NCBI RefSeq assembly: GCF_008807075.1
Contig: NZ_CP035632.1
Span: forward strand, 2,232,001-2,296,000
Direction: 5' to 3'
Source of the DNA: Synechococcus sp. RSCCF101
GTDB lineage: Bacteria > Cyanobacteriota > Cyanobacteriia > PCC-6307 > Cyanobiaceae
DNA length: 64,000 nt
Part shown: piece after piece, positions 19,319 through 27,548 of the stretch
Layout of the letters: each line of letters begins with the position of its first letter
Numbering within the stretch: the stretch's first letter is position 1
Made by a program: the position numbers and the translations under genes
Notes under the pieces: model-generated
What the model saw: only the letters and a program-made list of their open reading frames with translations
Database searches by the model: none
Told to the model about the DNA's origin: nothing

Positions 19319-19774
19319 ATGGCCTCCGATGCCCCGACCGTTCATCTCTCCGTGCGGGAGCTCCAGCAGCGCTGGGGCTTCAGCCGCAGCGGCCTGAAGG
19401 CGCGCCCGCGCTCCCATCCCCTGAGCCCCGAGCGCTGCAGCACGGCCATCACCACCCGGCCGGTGATGGTTCCGGAGCGTGTGGAGAGACCCTCCAGCCC
19501 GGTGGCGCCGCCTCATCTGGAGCCGCTGCCGGACCCGCTTCGCACCGCCAGGCTGCTGGCGGAGGCGGCTGATCTCGCGGTTCCGCTGAGTGGGGCGGAG
19601 CTGGCCGGAGTGCTGGGACTCTCCGCCAGCACGATCAGTCGCTGGGGCAATGGTCATTGCCTGCGGCCGGGCATGACGCTGCAGCGCGAGGGGCGGGCCG
19701 GCCGGGTCTGGTGGACCCTCAGGCGCGACGGCTGCAACCGCCACCGGCGCCCACTCTCGCTGCCGCCTCTGTGA
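19319..19774 (+). CDS. Putative LexA-controlled helix-turn-helix protein
   Basis: 151 residues from ATG 19319. Two possible DNA-recognition elements: LSVRELQQRWGFSRSGLKAR near the N-terminus and LSGAELAGVLGLSASTISRW in the C-terminal half (about 93-112), which has the length and residue pattern of a helix-turn-helix. Between them is a Pro/Arg-rich linker. The tail is Arg-rich and basic. No known family recognised. The LexA-type box just upstream suggests induction by DNA damage; target genes unknown. Confidence 0.65.
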   Translation: MASDAPTVHLSVRELQQRWGFSRSGLKARPRSHPLSPERCSTAITTRPVMVPERVERPSSPVAPPHLEPLPDPLRTARLLAEAADLAVPLSGAELAGVLGLSASTISRWGNGHCLRPGMTLQREGRAGRVWWTLRRDGCNRHRRPLSLPPL

Positions 19775-19919
19775 TCCGGGCCGTTCCGAAGACCGGTGCT
19801 ACCTTCAGATTGTCTAAAGAGTTGCCACCGGGACCTCTGGCACAGGCACAAGCCTGTTGCCGGTCCCGGCGTGGGCCTGAGGGGTGAGGACACCCTCGCC
19901 AACCCCGACTGCATCAGCC

Positions 19920-20126
19920 ATGCCGCAGGCTGCCCACGATTCCATCCCTGTCGAACGTCGGGTCTACCGGGGTTTCCAGATCCTGCTCTGCCGAGGCGCA
20001 TCCGAGCCGGTCGGGTTGATCACCTCACCACCGCACCAGCACCTGCACTGCCCGATCATCAGCAGTGAGACGGAGGAGGCGGTGTTGATGGATGCGCATG
20101 CCTGGATCGATCAGCAGCTGAGCTGA
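19920..20126 (+). CDS. Small hypothetical protein (68 residues)
   Basis: ATG at 19920, product MPQAAHDSIPVERRVYRGFQ, then ILLCRGASEPVGLITSPPHQ and a C-terminal HAWIDQQLS. Reads like a conserved small globular protein with a beta-rich core and terminal helix. No function recognised. Confidence 0.55.
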   Translation: MPQAAHDSIPVERRVYRGFQILLCRGASEPVGLITSPPHQHLHCPIISSETEEAVLMDAHAWIDQQLS

Positions 20127-20289
20127 GCAGGTCTCTGAAGTGACGTCTGGATCCTTGGAGGCCTGAAGCAGCCTGTGCTGGAAGGCTGCGCCTCGGATCG
20201 GTGGATCGATCGGTCCTATGTTGGCCTGTGATGCCCGGGGTTGAATAGGCGGCCGCGACGTGCGTATTTCTTCTTAGTGCTGCAAGGGG

Positions 20290-22727
20290 GTGGTGGTGAT
20301 TCGCGGCTCCGATGGCTGGGTTGATCTGGTTGCCGAATCCATCTCGGATCCCATTGCCTATGTGGATGCCGACTTCGTCTATCGTTTCGCCAACAGCGCC
20401 TACCTGCGGTTCTGGAAGAAGACGGCCGACCAGTTGCTGGGCACAACTGTCGCATCGAATGTCGGTCAGGACCTCTTCTCTCGCATGCGTCCCGAGCTGG
20501 AGCGCTGCCTGAGGGGCGAGCACGTTCACTGGCCGCTGGATGCCGAGCTGAAGGGAACGAGTTGCTGTTTTGACATCACTCTGACGCCGTTCATCAATGA
20601 CTCCGATCAAGTGGACGGCATCCTGATGATGGCGCGGGACATCAGTGATGTTCGTGCCCTTCAGCTCGCTCAGGCCGCAACGCTGCAGGAGTTGCAGCTG
20701 GCTCTGGACACGGCCCATCTCGGGGTCTGGCGGCAGAACATGGTCACGGGTCGCATGGATTGGAGCGATGAGCTGTTCCGGATCTATGGAGTGGACAAGG
20801 CCAGCTTTCGACATGTAGTGGAAGATTGGCGGCAGCGCGTCCACCCCGATGACCTGGAGGCCGTGGAGGCGAGGTTCAGCGAGATGGCCAGCCAGCCCGT
20901 CTACGACGTCTGCTTTCGCATTGTCCGGCCTGACGGCGCCGTTCGCCATGTGAGCACGTCGGGGTTGGCCCTTCGCGCCAGCGACGGTTCCATCACCGAG
21001 TTCATCGGCGTCAATCAGGACATCACCGAACGGAAGCAGCAGGAGGAGAGCCTGCGTCAGGCTGCAGCGATTTTCTCCTCCACGTCAGAGGCTGTTGTGG
21101 TCACGAACCTGGAGGGGCGCATCACGGATGTCAATCCGGCCTTCTGCTCCATCACCGGCTTCAGCAGGCGTGAGGCGCTCGGGCGCAAGTCGAACCTGCT
21201 CAAGTCAGGCCGGCATGACGCAGCCCTTATCAGGCCATGTGGGCATCCATCAGGGAGTCTGGTGAGTGGAGGGGTGAGATCTGGAACCGCAAGAAGAGCG
21301 GAGAGCTCTATCCGCAGTTGCTCACCATCAGCACCGTCCTGGATGAGAGCAGCGAGCCGTCTGGCTATGTGGGTGTCTTCGCTGATATTTCCGAGCTGAA
21401 GCGGAATGAAGAGCAGCTGCGGCGAGTGGCCCACTACGACCCGCTCACGGATCTTCCCAATCGTCTTCTGTTCGGCGAGGCACTGGAGAAGTGCATCGTG
21501 CGCTGCCAGCGGCAGCCGCGCGAGTTTGCCCTTCTCGCTCTGAATCTTGATGGGTTCAAGGCCATCAACGACACCCTTGGCCACACCTGCGGTGACCTGC
21601 TGCTGCATGATGTCGCCGAACGTCTTCTGTCAGCCACCCGGGCGGTCGATACCGTCGGCCGGCTGAGTGGCGATGAGTTTCTTGTGCTGCTCGAGGAAAC
21701 AACGGGGCCTCAGAGTGTCGTGCCGGTGATTGAGAAGTTGCTGGATGTGTTTCGCAGGCCTTTCAATCTCGCCGACCAGGAGATCTTTGTCACCGCCAGC
21801 ATCGGTGTCTGCTTCTATCCCCACGATGGCGACGGGATCACTGATCTGCTGCAGCACGCCGATGCGGCATTGGTTGCGGCCAAGCGCGAGGGCAAGAACA
21901 CGTACACCTTCTTTTCACAGAAGCACTCTCAGTCATCAACCCTGCAGCTGTTCATTCAGAACGTCGTCCGCACCGGACAGATCGACGACTACTTCTGTCT
22001 GGTCTATCAACCTCAGGTGGACATGCAGACCGGCGCCATCATCGGCACCGAAGCCCTGATCCGCTTTCGCGAGCGGGCCGGCTTCGCCATGGCGCCGGAC
22101 GAGTTCATCCCGGTCATCGAGCAGTCGAGTGTGATCCGTGACATCGGCTGCTGGGTTCTGAACACCGCCTGTGCCCAGCTGAGGTCCTGGCAGCAGTCGG
22201 GTCTGGAGCCCGGCTGCATGGCGGTGAATGTGGCCGCCAACCACCTGCGCCATCCCTCCTTCATGGATGCGGTGACTCGGGCCATTGACCAATCTGGGAT
22301 CGATCCCGGACAACTGGAGCTGGAGATCACCGAACGCATCGCCTCGGAGCCGTCTCAGGATGTGCTGGACACGCTCTGCGAGCTGCGGACGATGGGCGTG
22401 TCAATTTCAATTGACGACTTCGGCACCGGCTACTCGTCTCTCAGCTACCTGCATCGGCTCCCGATCGACCGCATCAAGATTGACCGGGCCTTCGTTTCGG
22501 GCCTGCCGGACAGTCGCGACAACGTGTCGGTGACCACAGCCATCATCGCCGTGGCCAACAGCCTGGAGCTTGCTGTGATCGCCGAGGGGATCGAGACCGA
22601 GGAGCAGGAACGCTTTCTCCTCTATCTCCGCTGCCGCTACGCCCAGGGCTTTCTCTACGGCAAGCCGCAGGCGGCTGCGGATCTCGCCCAGGTTCTGCAG
22701 CGCTCCTCCAGCGGCGTGCCGGCCTGA
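20290..22727 (+). CDS. PAS-PAS-PAS-GGDEF-EAL cyclic-di-GMP protein, one-base frameshift
   Basis: About 812 residues from GTG 20290 (preceded by AAGGGGG) once one base is restored near TT 21227-21228: the first frame ends ...KSGRHDAAL and the second continues YQAMWASIRESGEWRGEIWN, an exact PAS continuation. Domains: three PAS sensors (about 10-120, 135-255, 260-370), GGDEF (about 380-545) with active site SGDEF and an RxxD inhibitory site (RAVD) five residues before it, and EAL (about 560-800) with GTEALIRF, VNVAANHLRHPSF and DDFGTGYSSLSYL. Both synthesis and breakdown of c-di-GMP are possible; which dominates cannot be told. No membrane segment, so it is cytosolic. Confidence 0.88.
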
Positions 22728-22793
22728 GTCCGCCGGGGCTGCTCGCGTGTTGCGCTTTGCAACGCTACGGTTGACACAGTCACTGAGGCGCCT

Positions 22794-23003
22794 GTGGAAG
22801 CTTTGTTTGTCTTCGCCTATGGGATCTGCTTCGCGGCCGTTGCCGGCGGTGCCTTTGCCCTGATGACGCGCAATCTGCGCACCGCATCGCTGCCGCGCGA
22901 GAAGCGTGCCGTTCACCCCGAAGCGCCGAAGGCAGGCGACGAGCTGCTGTATGTGGATCTCAGCCGCGAACGGCTGGAAAAGCTCTACGAACAGGGGGTC
23001 TGA
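22794..23003 (+). CDS. Small single-helix membrane protein, DUF2973-like
   Basis: 69 residues from GTG 22794 (GAGG seven bases upstream). N-terminal hydrophobic helix (LFVFAYGICFAAVAGGAFAL) followed by a basic then acidic tail with HPEAPKAGDELLYVDL. The layout, with the PE then DxxLL motif after a single TM helix, resembles the cyanobacterial DUF2973 family, which often sits next to cell-envelope or photosystem genes. Family match is by eye. Function unknown. Confidence 0.6.
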   Translation: MEALFVFAYGICFAAVAGGAFALMTRNLRTASLPREKRAVHPEAPKAGDELLYVDLSRERLEKLYEQGV

Positions 23004-23031
23004 TCCCCTCGGCAAACGGCCCCCATCACGC

Positions 23032-23063
23032 TGAGCCGTCTTCAGGAACCAGAAGGCGGCTCA
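23032..23063. terminator. Hairpin between convergent small genes
   Basis: TGAGCCGTCTTC-aggaacca-GAAGGCGGCTCA: 12-bp arms with one mismatch, between the 3' ends of the 22794 and 23086 genes. Position suits a bidirectional terminator; there is no T tract. Confidence 0.5.
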
Positions 23064-23085
23064 ATGAATCCACTGCGTTGACCGA

Positions 23086-23268
23086 TCAGCGCGAGCGCAC
23101 AACCACTGGTTGCATCAGGCCGCCGTCCCCGCCGAAGCCGGAGTCGTCGTCGTCGCTGCGGTCGGGCCGCTGAAGCAGGGCGGCCGCCGCCAGCACGGCG
23201 GCCCAGGCGAGAGCCGCGAGCAGCTGCGGCGGCAGACCGGTGCTGGTCGTCGTCATGAACTCGCCCAT
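23086..23268 (-). CDS. Small membrane protein (60 residues)
   Basis: From ATG 23268, which follows an AGGC site and a perfect palindrome. One hydrophobic helix (PPQLLAALAWAAVLAAAALL) flanked by a short N-terminus and an Asp/Gly-rich tail (DRSDDDDSGFGGDGG). No family recognised; a second start ATG at 23256 is possible. Confidence 0.5.
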   Translation of the reverse strand: MGEFMTTTSTGLPPQLLAALAWAAVLAAAALLQRPDRSDDDDSGFGGDGGLMQPVVVRSR

Positions 23269-23280
23269 GCCTGCCTCAGC

Positions 23281-23303
23281 TGTTGTTACGGACTGTAACA
23301 ACA
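23281..23303. promoter_or_regulatory. Perfect 9-bp inverted repeat upstream of the 23086 gene
   Basis: TGTTGTTAC-ggact-GTAACAACA: both nine-base arms match perfectly with a five-base loop, 13-35 bp before the start codon of the small membrane-protein gene. It is either an operator for an unknown dimeric regulator or a 5'-UTR hairpin. It does not match the NtcA site (GTA-N8-TAC). Confidence 0.6.
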
Positions 23304-23430
23304 GCTCTCATTTCCCGCAACATTGGCAGCCCGTGCCGGCTCCTGGGCCCGCCGATGCCGTGGTGCGGCTTGCCGCATCGCGCTCCTCAGCCGTGCGAGA
23401 CAGCGTGAGACAAGCAATAAAACGAGACAG

Positions 23431-23604
23431 ATGACGGTCTCTCAGCTTCAGGAGCAGTCCATGTCCACCGGCGTGATCACCTGCGAGGAGATGCACTGGC
23501 TGGCCGAGCATCGCGACAGCTTCGGGCCCGGCGAACGCCAGGTGGTGATCCGGCTGGTGCGTGCCTTTCAGCAGGGCGTGCTCCATCTCGGCTGCCGCCT
23601 CTGA
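23431..23604 (+). CDS. Small hypothetical protein (57 residues)
   Basis: ATG at 23431. Product has ITCEEMHWLAEHRDSFGPGE and RLVRAFQQGVLHLGCRL; two Cys, mostly helical. Just before the start are three GAGACA copies within about 30 bases. Likely real by its even amino-acid mix, but no family is recognised. Confidence 0.45.
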   Translation: MTVSQLQEQSMSTGVITCEEMHWLAEHRDSFGPGERQVVIRLVRAFQQGVLHLGCRL

Positions 23605-23611
23605 GGCGGCA

Positions 23612-24154
23612 TCATGTCTGCCGGCTGAGCTCGAAGACGAAGGGCTGATTCATCCCCTTCATGTCCATCACCCCCAGCACGCGGTTGGCATCCAGCCGCC
23701 GGAACACATCGTTGATCGGGGCATGGTCGTAGATCATCGTGGCGCTGTCCCTGCCGCGATAGCGGGTGATTCTCAGCCGGGCGCCTGAGCGATCCGTGCT
23801 CATCAGCGGCATCAAGGCCCGGAACAGAGCCACCATCAGCGGGGATCGCTCACCGGGGAGTGTCCCCAGCCAGTTCAGGCCCGGCGTCAGCAGGCCGGGC
23901 CGCAGCTGACGCCTGACTCCCCCCGGCGCCCGGAACACCAGGGGATGCACCTCCTCGCTGCTGCAGAAGCGCTTGCCGTGCCAGTGGTACAACTCAAGCA
24001 ACCCATCAAGGGGGTGGCCGGTGCTGACGCTGCAGCCCTGCCAGTCACCCAGCATGAACTCGATGTCGACCGGTTCGAGTTGATCAAACCGGGCCAGGGC
24101 TGCATCGGTGCTGAGCGGTGGCAGGGTTGAGCTCAGGCGTCGTAGTCGCGACAA
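23612..24154 (-). CDS. GXWXG/DUF4334 domain protein
   Basis: 180 residues from a TTG at 24154, overlapping the end of the 24133 gene by 22 bp. N-terminal GXWXG-type segment (IEFMLGDWQGCSVSTGHPLD) and C-terminal DUF4334 segment (LRITRYRGRDSATMIYDHAP, NDVFRRLDANRVLGVMDMKG), the order usual for this family. Function of the family is not established. The TTG start is the only start codon that keeps the whole first domain. Confidence 0.82.
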   Translation of the reverse strand: MSRLRRLSSTLPPLSTDAALARFDQLEPVDIEFMLGDWQGCSVSTGHPLDGLLELYHWHGKRFCSSEEVHPLVFRAPGGVRRQLRPGLLTPGLNWLGTLPGERSPLMVALFRALMPLMSTDRSGARLRITRYRGRDSATMIYDHAPINDVFRRLDANRVLGVMDMKGMNQPFVFELSRQT

Positions 24155-24297
24155 CTCAGGCGTTCCGGATGGGCATCACATTCTCTGGCCCAGTAGGTGT
24201 CGTGGGGCTCATCCTTCAGCATGTGCTGGGCTCTGCCTCGTGGTGCATCGTGAGGAAGCGGGGTCGCCGTGCGGGGCGTGGGGGCGGGAGTCTGCAT
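24133..24297 (-). CDS. Small protein with a CP12-like C-terminal motif
   Basis: 54 residues from ATG 24297 (MQTPAPTPRT), ending YWARECDAHPERLSCRDYDA. The pattern C-D-x-x-P-E-x4-C-R-x-Y-D resembles the C-terminal GAPDH-binding end of CP12, the redox switch that holds GAPDH and phosphoribulokinase in the dark (for example CDENPETDECRTYD). The N-terminal Cys pair and the AWD-VEEL core of full CP12 are missing, so it would be a CP12-tail-only variant; this is inference from the motif. Overlaps the DUF4334 start. Confidence 0.5.
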   Translation of the reverse strand: MQTPAPTPRTATPLPHDAPRGRAQHMLKDEPHDTYWARECDAHPERLSCRDYDA

Positions 24298-24500
24298 CGT
24301 TCGGCTCGCATCTGCTTCCGCTGTAGCACCACATTTCCGGCAGTTGGTGGAGGCAAACCCCACAGCACATGTACTCAGATCAGGTGCACAACCCTCCTGC
24401 AGGCAGGGCTTTGATCGCTGCTTTAAGGACTCACTTTCGCGGGATTCTTCATGGAATCAGGCAGCAGCCTGTCGCTTCGCGATGAGGTGACTGCGGGTCT

Positions 24501-24653
24501 TCAGCCCAGCGCTGCATCACCGTCGTCCTCTGCGCCCTGGCGCAGGCGCGCGTCCAGGGCCACCACTCGCCTCAGCTGCGGGGGCACCGCTGCGCCGCGG
24601 CGCTCGAGCCAGGCCAGCAGTTGAACGCGATCGCGGGGAATCGGATGGGTCAT
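24501..24653 (-). CDS. 50-residue small protein, paralogue of the one at 14556
   Basis: ATG at 24653 preceded by CAGGAGAG, a strong ribosome site nine bases upstream, which supports real translation. Core RVQLLAWLERRGAAVPPQLR is shared with the 14556 protein. The tail is acidic (GAEDDGDAALG). No family recognised. Confidence 0.6.
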   Translation of the reverse strand: MTHPIPRDRVQLLAWLERRGAAVPPQLRRVVALDARLRQGAEDDGDAALG

Positions 24654-24893
24654 CGGCAGGTCTCTCCTGAACTGTGTCCAGCCAACTCCGCCTGATCCGG
24701 CGGCACATCCCCCCATTTGGACGGGATGCGCCGCCGATCTGTGACAGGCTCTGACTGGCGGCGACAGGATTCCCCGCACCGGCCACCGTTCCCGCTCATG
24801 GCTCGCGCGAGGGCGGCTGGCTAAGAGTGAGGCCTGGGCCGGCGCGTCCAACGACGCTCTCAGCCCGGTTGCTCCAGGCCCCCGGCGGAGCCG

Positions 24894-27080
24894 ATGCGCG
24901 TCTCAATCAAGAAGGCTGTTGTCACGCTGTGGGCCCTCGTTGTGGCGGGGCAGTCGCTGCTGGCGCTGACGCTCGTTTCGGTGAACCGCGAGCAACGGCT
25001 GAGCAGGGAGCGCGTGACGCTGACCCACGAACGGATCACCCGGGCCACGGCCCTGATCGGTCATCTCAAGGACCTGGAAACCGGGCAGCGCGGGTTCCTG
25101 CTCACCGGCCGTGACTACTACCTGGAGCCCTACAGCGCTGCCCTGCAGGTGATACGCCAGGACCTGGATCAACTGGCCGCCCTCATTGAGGACTTCAGCC
25201 TGACCCAGGCGCTTCGACTTCGCCGGATCGCGGAGCTGAGCGAGCAGAAGATCGCTGAGCTGGACGAAACCATCGACCTGGTGCAAGCCGGCGATCAGGC
25301 GGCGGCGCTGGCGATCGTCAACAGTGATCGCGGCAAACTGATCATGGATCGGATCCGCGATCAGACCCGCTATCTCATCGCCTGGGAGCGGGCTCGGCTG
25401 AGGGAGCGGGACGCGCAGCTGGCCGCAGTGGAACAGCGGGCTCTGCTCCTGGCGCTGGGCCTGATGGCGCTGAATGCTGCGCTCATCGGCGCCTTTCTTC
25501 TGCTCATGAGCCGTGTGGTGGCCGGGCCGATCACGGAGCTCGAGCGGGCCATGCAACGGTTCCGCCAGACCGGCCAGGCGGCCCGGCCGAAGCCTGCGGT
25601 GCATGGCATCACGGAAGTGCAAGCCCTCACCACGTCCTTCTACGCCATGTGCGTGACGATCGGTGAGCAGGCCTCTGGGCTCGTTCGGGCGAATCGCTCC
25701 CTGGAAGCGACCGTGGCAGATCGGACCCGCGACCTCGCCAAGCGCAACAGTGATCTTGCCCAGCGCAGCCAGCAACTCCAGCAGACGCTGGCGGACACCG
25801 ATGCCGGCATCTGGTCGCTCGACATCCCCACCTCCCAGGTGCACGGCGACGCCACGACGCAGCGTCTGATCGGCATGGCGGCCGGTGCCGAGCACCTGGA
25901 GCACTGGCGCACGATCGTCCACCCCGATGATCAGAAGGAGCTTGAGTCCGCCGTTCAGCAGGCCCTGATCAGCCAGGCCTCGCTGTTGACGACCGCCTTC
26001 CGTGTGGTGTCAGACAGGGGCGTCCGCACGCTCAAGCTGGATGCCCATCTCCTGCATGGCGATGGCATGCTCACGCAGGTTCAGGGCCTGATCCAGGACA
26101 TCACGGACTACGCCCTGTCGCGGGAGCGACTGCTGCGGGCGCGCGAGCGCTATCAGCGTTTGATTGAGAACCTGGGTGGACAGTATCTGGTGTTCAGCGA
26201 GGAGCCCGAGTCGGGCCGGTTGCTGTATGTGAGCGCGGGATCCGAATCCTTCTTCGGCTGCTCCCTTGGTTCAGCGGATCCGGTCGATCTCACCGAAGCA
26301 GTGGACTGGCGGTCGGGTGCAGCTGAGCAGATGCGGCAGGTGCGCAGGACTCTGCTGGAGGAGAGTGCGTCTGAGGAGACGCATGAGTATGCCTTTGCTC
26401 ACCCCGACTCCGGTGAGCGGTTTGTGCGCGTGACCAGCCACCTGTCCCGGGATGATCAGGCCTTTCCCTTGATTGAGGGGGTGATTGAGGACATCACGTC
26501 CTCAAAACAGGAGGCGCAGGCGTTGCAGTATGTCGCCAGACACGATGGTCTGACGGACCTGTTCAACCGCGCGGCCATTTCTGCTCTGCTGGAGCAGGAG
26601 TTCGCCCGCGCGCGCCGTTACGGCCGCTACCTGGCCCTGCTCATGCTCGACCTCGATCATTTCAAGCGCATCAATGATGGCCATGGCCATCCGGTGGGTG
26701 ATGCCGTGCTGATCCGCTTCGCCCGCGAAGTGCTCCGCAGCATCCGCGCCACCGATCAGGCCGGCCGCTATGGCGGTGAGGAGTTTCTGGTGCTCCTTCC
26801 CGAGGCAGGCCCCGGTGAGGCCGAACGGTTCGCTGAGCGCATCCGGGCCGCCATTGAGGCGATGGTGGTGCGACCGGAGGCCGAGGCGATCCGCGTCACG
26901 GTCAGCGTCGGCTACTCGGTGCTGTCGGCGTCGGTGCGCTCCCCCGAGGAGCTGCTCTCACAGGCCGATCAGGCCCTGTACAGCGCAAAAGCCACGGGAC
27001 GGAACCGGGTCTGCGGTTGGGGGACGCGGTCAGCAGGAGGGGCTCGTGGTGGGGATGGTGGCCCGCCGCTGTCAGGCTGA
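24894..27080 (+). CDS. CHASE3-HAMP-PAS-PAS-GGDEF diguanylate cyclase
   Basis: 728 residues from ATG 24894. Membrane receptor: TM helix 1 (about 8-28), periplasmic CHASE3 domain (about 35-175, LETGQRGFLLTGRDYYLEPY), TM helix 2 (LLLALGLMALNAALIGAFLL), HAMP, two PAS domains (about 290-400, 415-535), then GGDEF with active-site GGEEF, preceded by the RxxD inhibitory site (RATD) at the right distance. Expected to make c-di-GMP in response to an external cue read by CHASE3; the signal is unknown. The tail past 710 is Gly-rich and unstructured. Confidence 0.92.
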   Translation: MRVSIKKAVVTLWALVVAGQSLLALTLVSVNREQRLSRERVTLTHERITRATALIGHLKDLETGQRGFLLTGRDYYLEPYSAALQVIRQDLDQLAALIEDFSLTQALRLRRIAELSEQKIAELDETIDLVQAGDQAAALAIVNSDRGKLIMDRIRDQTRYLIAWERARLRERDAQLAAVEQRALLLALGLMALNAALIGAFLLLMSRVVAGPITELERAMQRFRQTGQAARPKPAVHGITEVQALTTSFYAMCVTIGEQASGLVRANRSLEATVADRTRDLAKRNSDLAQRSQQLQQTLADTDAGIWSLDIPTSQVHGDATTQRLIGMAAGAEHLEHWRTIVHPDDQKELESAVQQALISQASLLTTAFRVVSDRGVRTLKLDAHLLHGDGMLTQVQGLIQDITDYALSRERLLRARERYQRLIENLGGQYLVFSEEPESGRLLYVSAGSESFFGCSLGSADPVDLTEAVDWRSGAAEQMRQVRRTLLEESASEETHEYAFAHPDSGERFVRVTSHLSRDDQAFPLIEGVIEDITSSKQEAQALQYVARHDGLTDLFNRAAISALLEQEFARARRYGRYLALLMLDLDHFKRINDGHGHPVGDAVLIRFAREVLRSIRATDQAGRYGGEEFLVLLPEAGPGEAERFAERIRAAIEAMVVRPEAEAIRVTVSVGYSVLSASVRSPEELLSQADQALYSAKATGRNRVCGWGTRSAGGARGGDGGPPLSG

Positions 27081-27548
27081 CACCATTGCGGCACCAGACA
27101 CAATCCCTATGGCACGGGCATGACAAGGGTGCGTACGGAGTGTCTTTAGTCGTGCAGCAACAACCACCGCCAAGCTGATTGTTTGCTTCTGTGGAGCATT
27201 GCTTCCCTGCCTCCTCTCGTGATAGCTCTGGGGCCTTTCTCGAGGCTCCAAAAGTGACCACCATCCTTCCTTGCTCGTGAGGTTGCTGACATTGAGATTC
27301 GACATCATGGCTATTTCTGGCACTCGTCGAATGATCTGGGCATTCGCCGTGGGCATCGAAGCCTCTGACACAACTGGGTGAGTGACTGATGCATCCCCCA
27401 AGGTCTCCGATGCGTCTGCTTTCTTCCAGATTCCTGCAGACAACCCATTCCTTGACCCTGGCCTAAGGTGAAATGAGATCGTCCGTCGTCACCACGACGC
27501 CTGGTTGTTCTGTCGCGCGATGTCCCAGCGTCTGCCTCCTGCACTGGA
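27081..27548. other. Intergenic region before the MscS cluster
   Basis: Base composition looks less GC-rich than the genes around it. A minus-strand frame at 27072-27443 exists but does not read like a protein. I find no gene, tRNA or repeat here; the promoter of the 27549 gene is presumably inside. Confidence 0.4.

Noticed and set aside
23281-23303. Reading the 9-bp palindrome as an NtcA site
   Set aside because: NtcA needs GTA-N8-TAC; here the inner order is TAC...GTA.
24269-24490. 73-codon plus-strand frame
   Set aside because: Overlaps the CP12-like gene on the other strand and lacks protein character.
27072-27443. 123-codon minus-strand frame before the MscS cluster
   Set aside because: Residue mix and lack of a ribosome site do not support a gene; no similarity noticed.
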